A program made the translations under genes and the position numbers. Shown piece by piece: positions 58,226-64,000 of a stretch of DNA of 64,000 bases (position 1 is its first letter; each line of letters begins with the position of its first letter). Source of the DNA: Nemophila menziesii. Lineage: Eukaryota; Streptophyta; Magnoliopsida; Boraginales; Hydrophyllaceae. The notes below the pieces were generated by a model, which was given only the letters and a program-made list of their open reading frames with translations, was not told where the DNA came from and ran no database searches. The stretch spans positions 4,720,915 through 4,784,914 of the forward strand of contig JARWIR010000038.1 of assembly GCA_029959085.1 (NCBI GenBank). The letters run 5' to 3'.

Positions 58226-58965
58226 ACAACGGAGATCCAATGGATCATGTTACACCGAAACTTATTCCACTACGAATCTAATACATTGGTTACCAACTCG
58301 GGATTGTAAACCACCCTAGGCGATTTATACCCCATTTTATCCTTTGTGAGAAGGCTCCAAATACCATCTGGGGGGTCCGCAAGAAGCACGAAATCGTCAC
58401 TACCTTTCCATCCTTGCTTTGCTAGCCAATCCGCACAAGCATTCGCCTCTCTATAAATGTTTCGCAAGCGATAGGCCTTGTTCGATTCCAAGAATGCTCG
58501 AATATGTCTAACCCAAGCTGCTCCAGGTCCTCGTCCAACCACTGAGTTGCGAACTAAATCAATTACCTCCCATGAATCCACCTCAATCGTAACCTCATGA
58601 AAACCCAATCTATCTACCATCTTTAGACCCTCCCATAGTGCTATTAGTTCCACTATAGTCGGCGAATCGTGCCAAATCCGTATACTAAAACCACCAAGCC
58701 ATTCACCTTCGCTATTTCTTAATATTCCACCCCCTCCTCCAATTCCTCTCCCTCTAACACAACTTCCATCCGTGTTGAGCTTAACTCCTCTAGTAGGCTT
58801 TGACCAACCAACCAAAGATACCATGTTTTTCTTGAATATGGATAGGCCAGGCAAATGTCCCCAAGACCTCGAAATCTTCGTGGCTATGAATTTAGCTTTC
58901 CGTACTAAGGCTACCTCAATTTGATGTGTTATACTCTTATTATTAACCACTTTTCTTGAAAAAGA
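58210..58965 (-). mobile_element. 5'-truncated LINE carrying an RNase H
   Basis: A poly-T run at about 58210-58219 is the minus-strand poly(A) tail. The body contains only the RNase H region and its short upstream linker, up to about 58965. Confidence 0.7.
58270..58950 (-). CDS. Uninterrupted LINE-type RNase H domain (RVT_3), 226 aa
   Basis: RNase H fold that cuts RNA in RNA-DNA hybrids. After about 45 residues of linker (VALVRKAKFIATKISRSWGH) come KLNTDGSCVRGRGIGGGGGI (first Asp), SPTIVELIALWEGLKMVDRL (Glu), VTIEVDSWEVIDLVRNS (Asp) and YREANACADWLAKQGWKGSD (last Asp), so all four catalytic acidic residues are present. The C-terminus resembles the end of plant LINE ORF2 proteins. It is the only LINE piece here with no stop in its domain. 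It starts at an internal Met of a truncated ORF2, so it is probably a young truncated insertion; a host gene derived from a LINE is possible but unproven. Confidence 0.75.
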   Translation of the reverse strand: MVNNKSITHQIEVALVRKAKFIATKISRSWGHLPGLSIFKKNMVSLVGWSKPTRGVKLNTDGSCVRGRGIGGGGGILRNSEGEWLGGFSIRIWHDSPTIVELIALWEGLKMVDRLGFHEVTIEVDSWEVIDLVRNSVVGRGPGAAWVRHIRAFLESNKAYRLRNIYREANACADWLAKQGWKGSDDFVLLADPPDGIWSLLTKDKMGYKSPRVVYNPELVTNVLDS

Positions 58966-59339
58966 AAAAAGGAATTTGTCAATAGGTTACTAAGTACAAA
59001 AAATTAAATATCGCGTTAAAAATGGGATATGGTGTCCATTCGAAATTTTACAATGTCAACAATGTCAGTAGAGATAACCGTTCTTTAAATTTAAACAAGC
59101 ATTTTCTTGTAATCATTTGGGTCTTTACCCAAGTGAAATTGCTCACTTTAGCTCAATTTTTAAGTGGGTCATGGACCTCTTTATAGGTCAGGACAAAGAC
59201 GAATGTTGTTCGTCTTACTTTGGTAATGAATTTCATGTATTCACTTGTGTAAAACAAATGGAAGGTGAATGAGAAATTGAGTGTTAAATGTGAGGTATAT
59301 GAAGAGTTTTGGAAAAGTAAGGAAATAATAGTCACTTAG
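58966..59339. other. Intergenic DNA
   Basis: No recognised feature. The 60-codon frame at 59153-59335 has no motif. Confidence 0.45.
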
Positions 59340-59900
59340 CTTAGCACAGGATTGGGCCTTTGAGGGCACCAGCTTTTGGGCCTGGGCTTGGGCTTGGCTG
59401 GACTATATTTTGTAAAATTAAAACGTTATGTCTTTAACGTTCTAATTTTTTAAAACAGCTTCTTCTTCCTCAAACGTCATCTCCTATGTCTGAAACGTTG
59501 CAGGTCAGTTTTAAACAAGTGCTTCTACACCTATAAATACTTGGCCAAAAATCATTTTTCATCATTCAATACTTTTTTACAAACAAATATCATAAAAGAG
59601 AGAGATTAAATGCCATTTAAAGTTCGAAGTTCTGCAGATTTTCAAGTGTCTGATATTTGCAGTGTTTATCGTTGTATCCTGGAGGTTGAAGCCATTACAA
59701 AACGAAAGACACCAGTGCGTGGCTAATAAACCTTAAAGACATAGGATCCAATCCTAGCCTCGATCAGTAACAGGTTTTCTGTTAATTTTCATTTCTGTCA
59801 TTTCTGCATTTTTGTTTTTCCTCCATTTTTGCTTTCTGAATCAAAATAAATCACTAGAGATAACATTTCTTTTATAGGTCCAGTAATTTACTTTTTTTTT
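59340..59900 (+). mobile_element. LTR-like fragment with promoter
   Basis: A U3-like part has paired aaacgttatgtctttaacgt motifs. A TATA box, cctataaatactt, is at about 59530-59542. The leader, with tttttcatcattcaatactt and aagagagagattaaatg, leads to a U5-like aaagacaccagtgcgtggct and taataaaccttaaagac. The layout is that of a retrotransposon LTR promoter to U5, but I could not fix its ends or lineage. Confidence 0.35.
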
Positions 59901-61709
59901 TATAAAATATAGATAATATTTAAGAATGATCACAGGCCTCAATGGGAATGCCATACCCAAAATTCTCGTAATAACTTTTAAATAGAGCCGCATCTTGTCG
60001 ATAATGTTCTAGATTACACTTCACAGCAAGTTGACGGACTCCATTCTAAGGGATATCCACTGTAGAGCCACATTTCTCACTGGACTGTAGTTACTTTCAA
60101 ACACCTTTGCCATTTGACAACAAAAAACAAAACACAATTGAATGAAACGCCTTTGCCAGCCAAATTGAAGGGAATGGAGCCATGGACCGCCTAATAAAAT
60201 ATAAGCCTCCAGCTAGCAAGCACACAAAATTATATACGTATCTATATCTGAATAATTAAAATATATTTCTATTATATCTAGATAGCATTGCTACAAAAGT
60301 TAATGTGGCAACTAAGCTTACACGAAATCACAACTCAAATGTCAGACATTCAATGCTGTAGAACATAGAAACAACGTTTTAATTGTCCTCACGCCCATTT
60401 AACGGTGCGGCCGGCATAACATATATGAATATCCACATTTTGAACACATGCATAATATAATGCCTTTTCGAGAACAACATTGACCATAACGAGATCTTTA
60501 TTTATTTTCCAAATTTTGATGTCAAATTTGAAAACAGGTGTTTCGTTTTTCTTGAATTGATTTTTTTTATATATGATTGAGCCACTCTTTAGATTCTGTT
60601 ATTGATGCTCTTCGAACTTATACCATCTATAAAAAGATAACCATGGTTAGTTGAGTATATCTCAACTGGTTCTTAAATTGAATTTTGACCCAAATAGAAA
60701 ACTTAAAATGATTTTTCTTTTGAGACGGAACTTAAAATGATTAGAATATTCACATATGTGAATGATGAGGTTCAAAACCAACCCCACAATTAAAAATGAA
60801 AAAGGTGAATCAATTCATGATAATTGATGTGGTTTGCTTTTGTTTTTCATTTTTGTGCTTCTGTATTTTTTTCGATCTCGTTAAGTAAACTTATCGGGTG
60901 TTTTGTAATCTTTTATTTATATTATGTGAATGATGGGGTTCTAGACCCCAAAAAAAGGTAAAGGTGAATAATGTGGTTTGCTTTTGTTTCGAGCTCATTA
61001 TGTAAAGAGAATTCTACAAAATAAAACCTAAGTATCAACTTTGCTTAGGTTATAAGTCCCAACTAAATAATACTTTTTTTAAAGCTTAATTTCAATTTTT
61101 AGTTAGTTTTTCTTACCTTTCTATCTTTTTCAATTTTTTTTAATTCTGTTTTCTTAACTTTTTTATTAAATTTTTTTCAGAGTTTGTTGTCTTTAACTTA
61201 CCAGATATTTTTTTTCGGTACATTTACAAGGGTACGTACTATATTTTTTATCGGTACAGACCTAAGTTTTGTACCCATGGGTACGGACCTATGTTTGTTT
61301 TTTAGTTTTTTAATTTGTGTGAAGTTATTTTTATTTTAATTGCATTATAAGTCCTTATATCTTCTCGGTATTGTCCATGACAAGGTATTAAGAGTGTCCG
61401 ATTTTTGTCCATGTCTAACTTTCGGGAAATAAATTACTCGGAAACCATTAACTTTACCCAGGGTACAGACCCTCGAATGCGTACACACCCACATTTCCAA
61501 ATCTCTCACACATGTATAGGAAAAAAACCAATTAAACATAACATATATAGACCCTAAGGGCTGGACCTAAAGGAATATACCAAATGGGCTGGTCCCAATG
61601 AACTGGACACAAAATATAACAGGGTTATTTTTAATAAAATACACCACCAAAGGGCTAGACCAAGTTTTGAAAAGAAAAGAAACAAATATTTCATAAAAAG
61701 AGGAGTCAC
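59901..61709. other. AT-rich intergenic DNA
   Basis: Includes short repeated phrases such as acggacctaagt/ggtacggacctat around 61215-61300 and a repeated gatggggttc at about 60765 and 60932. No gene recognised. Confidence 0.45.
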
Positions 61710-61890
61710 AAATGGGCTGGACCTTTCTTAACACACACACACGGCAAACAACAACAAAAAAATAGACAAATGGGATGGACCTATCTTACCACACTCACGG
61801 CAACAACAACAACAAAAAAATAGACAAATGGGCTGGACCTATCTTACCACACTCACGGCAACAAAAAAAAGGAGGAGCTTCAAATGGGAT
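61710..61890. repeat. 58-bp tandem repeat, about three units
   Basis: aaatggg(c/a)tggacct starts at 61710, 61768, 61826 and (weaker) 61882. Each unit has ttaccacactcacggcaac-like and acaacaaaaaaatagac blocks. Upstream, 61555-61600, has partial units (gggctggac). Confidence 0.88.
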
Positions 61891-62640
61891 GAACCCATTC
61901 ACATGGACCCACGAGCGAAACAAAAGGATGCTGGTGATGGTGGGGCGGCGAGACTCACGCGCAGAGACGGCGCAGAGGTATGGTTGTGGTGGTCTGATGG
62001 TGTGTTGGTGTCCAGATCTATGGGATGAGGCGCAGAGGCGTGGTCTTCTTCTTCACAAAGGAACGAAGGGCTCCGATGCAGAACATTTGATGCAACAATG
62101 AAGCTTTGGATGGTCAGAAATGGTACCCCGATGCTGCCGTTATCTACAGAGCTCCGGCGGTCTATGGATCCGAGCGCAGAGCAACGGAGGTGGAGTGTTC
62201 GATATTGGTGGTGGATCTGAGCGCAGAGGCAGCGAGATCTGATGAGTCTTCAACAACGGATCTGATCCACGTTTTTCTTGGTGACTGCGGCGTGGTCTTC
62301 TTCTCGTCGTGGTGAGAAGCTTCGTCGTGGTGAGAAGCTTCCTAGCAGCTATCGAGTTATGAAGCGCATCTCTGGAGGCGGAGCAGACTTGTAGAATGGT
62401 GTTGCTGCTGCTTCTATGGTGGAGGGGGAAGGTGGTCTTCGATGGTGGGAAGCTGTGGAAGAGGGAAGGGGGAGGTGGAAGGCTATGGTGGAGGGGGAAG
62501 GTGGTCTTCGATGGTGGTGGGTGAAGGAGGGAAGAGGGAGGCGTAAGGGCGGTGGGGGGAGGAAGACGAGTGGTCCAGGGTGTAGAGAGGGAAGGTACAG
62601 AGAGAGGACGGATTCTTTTGATTCAAAACCCTAATAGGTT
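61891..62640. other. Purine-rich, GC-elevated low-complexity region
   Basis: Several overlapping short frames rich in Arg, Gly and Trp, with no domain. Contains a doubled cgtcgtggtgagaagctt at about 62306-62341 and the 69-bp repeat below. Could be the 5' part of a transcribed element. Confidence 0.4.
62414..62530 (+). repeat. G-rich 69-bp direct repeat
   Basis: ctatggtggagggggaaggt, continuing through ggtcttcgatggtgg, occurs at 62414 and 62483. It is separated by a related gaagagggaagggggagg spacer. Many G3+ runs lie on the plus strand. Confidence 0.85.
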
Positions 62641-63005
62641 ATTTGTTTTTGTTTTGGTTGCTTCACTATGTATAAGAAAAGAAGTATAAGAGAGGAGGGT
62701 GTTTTTGGTCTTTCTCCCCTTCTTAATTGGGTTCTGACGGATTATAAGTGCTTAGTTGGGGCTGGGCCTTACTTTGGTGTACCAATGTTGTGTAGGCTTT
62801 ATAAAATAATTTACCCTTATGTAAACTTATCGATTTTTTGTAATTTTTTAATTATATTATAAACTATTAATGTTAATGGACAAATAAAAAGGAAAAAAAA
62901 ATTGAAAACATGGTCAAATTTTGGATATTTCATAAGACCCACTTAAGAGGTATATACAAAAGAAGAAACTAAATTTTTGTTTCTTGCATGCCAAACTTTA
63001 CCTAT
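62641..63005. other. AT-rich intergenic DNA
   Basis: No recognised feature. Confidence 0.45.
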
Positions 63006-63600
63006 GGCGTTAAATCATTTTTTTGACATATTTGTAACTATTTCGTTGTCGTACACTGTATATTTTGACTCCGAGTTTTGCAAAACTCTCCATGGGTGAG
63101 TTTGTCATCATTGCCCTGCCGTTAGTTCTGTAACTATCCATTTTAGCAAGAGAGTTGACTTGTTCATTGTGTCTAAGAGAAAGATGTTGGTAGATTATTG
63201 GGCCTGATTCTTCCGCCATCTTTTGGATTCGTCGGATGATTGGCTGAATCGTTTATCTCGCGGCTGACACCTTCCGTATACCTTGGATTAAGTCAATGTT
63301 GTCTGAGTATATTACTTTGGTGTTCCCGTGAATTCCTTGCATTGTTTTGTTGCCTTCATAACTGTTATTGTTTCGTCTTCCAAAACAGAGTCATATTTTA
63401 CTGTGGCATGTATCTCCTTTCTTTGGTTATTCCTGTGATAAATCTGTACAATACCGATACATGTGTTTTCATATTTGGTTCCAAACAATGTGTCGCATAA
63501 AAATGTTATGCCTTCCACGTTAAGATCTTGTTGTGTAATTGCGTCCATTGGATTGTTTTGTTGTATGTCCTGGTTTCCTCATGATGGTCCGTGTAGTTCC
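63006..63600 (-). pseudogene. LINE RNase H remnant, minus strand
   Basis: The minus strand has ITFLCDTLFGTKYENTCIGI (first Asp), KYDSVLEDETITVMKATKQC (position of the Glu), then in another frame SDNIDLIQGI-like residues (about 63290-63310) and LRHNEQVNSLAKM. Stops and frame changes are present. It ends where the LTR begins at 63612. Confidence 0.6.
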
Positions 63601-63611
63601 ACTATAAGGTG

Positions 63612-64000
63612 TGTTGGATTAAAGTTATTATTAATTTAAGAGTATAATCTATAATCCGATCATGTTCTTTTAAGAGAAATGGAAGAGACTTAGATTAATA
63701 TAGAGGATTAACTAAGCCTCTTCCCATTTCCTTTGAGAAGTGGAAAAGACAACTTTTGTGAAGGATTTTGTCCCACATAAGAGGTGAGTAAGAAAGTTTA
63801 TCTATATAAAATTACTTACCTATGTATTCCTATCACAATAGCTAGTCACTATGGAAGTTAAAAGGGAACAAGGAAGCCCCACACGCGCGCATCACCACCC
63901 AATTGCCCGGCCCTGCACCGGCACCGGCGACGGCGTGGGGCGCGGGCTCGTGGGGGGAGTTGGGGAGTTTGGGGAGTCAAAAATGAAAAATGAAATGGGT
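63612..64000 (+). mobile_element. Copia LTR, plus orientation, cut by the window edge
   Basis: It begins TGTTGGATTAAAG. It carries, in inverted orientation relative to 21013-23805, the same blocks (aaagggaacaaggaagcccc; ctagtcactatgg; the GC-rich cgacggcgtgggg core) and the end gagtcaaaaatgaaaaatga. The window ends before the TATA and U5 parts, so whether it is a solo or a 5' LTR cannot be told. Confidence 0.85.

Noticed and set aside
61775..62634. Several overlapping + strand frames in the G-rich region, candidate genes
   Set aside because: They follow tandem repeats and skewed composition, overlap in different frames and show no domain or splice logic.

Overview
This is nuclear DNA of a flowering plant, most likely a eudicot. 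The evidence is AT-rich sequence, GT-AG spliced genes that resemble plant families, and dense plant-type transposable elements. No rRNA, tRNA, CRISPR array, operon or recognisable organelle segment was seen. The species cannot be named from the sequence alone.

Only three host genes are convincing, all on the + strand. (1) An importin-alpha gene (11356-13540, four coding exons, 530 aa) encodes a nuclear import adaptor. (2) A plant P-loop GTPase-like gene (19398-20717, three exons, 377 aa) has a P-loop, a DxxG motif, a THGD motif and a C-terminal hydrophobic anchor. (3) A class B GATA factor of the LLM-domain group (39623-40371, three exons, 185 aa) is a transcription factor. They are unrelated in function, and nothing suggests that they act together.

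The rest is mostly layered transposable elements. From 3.8 to 10.9 kb lies a near full-length but frameshifted LINE on the - strand (gag-like ORF with zinc knuckle, endonuclease, reverse transcriptase, zf-RVT, RNase H). A hAT-type MITE with a perfect 8-bp target duplication splits its endonuclease. Other LINE remnants lie at 15.4-17.9, 18.4-18.9, 28.3-28.8, 40.5-41.3, 41.6-43.2, 56.7-58.2, 58.2-59.0 and 63.0-63.6 kb, most keeping only the 3' RNase H part. A deleted Ty1/copia element occupies about 21.0-23.8 kb, and the same LTR reappears in opposite orientation at 63.6-64.0 kb. From 29 to 55.6 kb there are several broken Athila-like Ty3/gypsy copies in both orientations, with LTR, tRNA-Asp-type primer site, gag, RT-RNaseH-integrase, the plant transposon ORF and a 3' spacer. 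One of their LTRs carries a perfectly delimited 1388-bp solo LTR (43380-44767).

Small DNA elements are frequent: hAT-like at 1.0, 8.0, 25.6 and 52.0 kb, Harbinger-like at 2.5 kb, a Mutator-like foldback at 51.1 kb and a cruciform-rich MITE at 50.7 kb. Tandem repeats include three (TA)n tracts, a perfect 202-bp duplication at 38.0 kb, a 58-bp repeat at 61.7 kb and a G-rich 69-bp repeat at 62.4 kb.

I found no evidence of a new biochemical system. The points of interest are the datable nested insertions, the perfect duplication inside an old element, the one uninterrupted RNase H ORF, and the gene-structure details of the three host genes.
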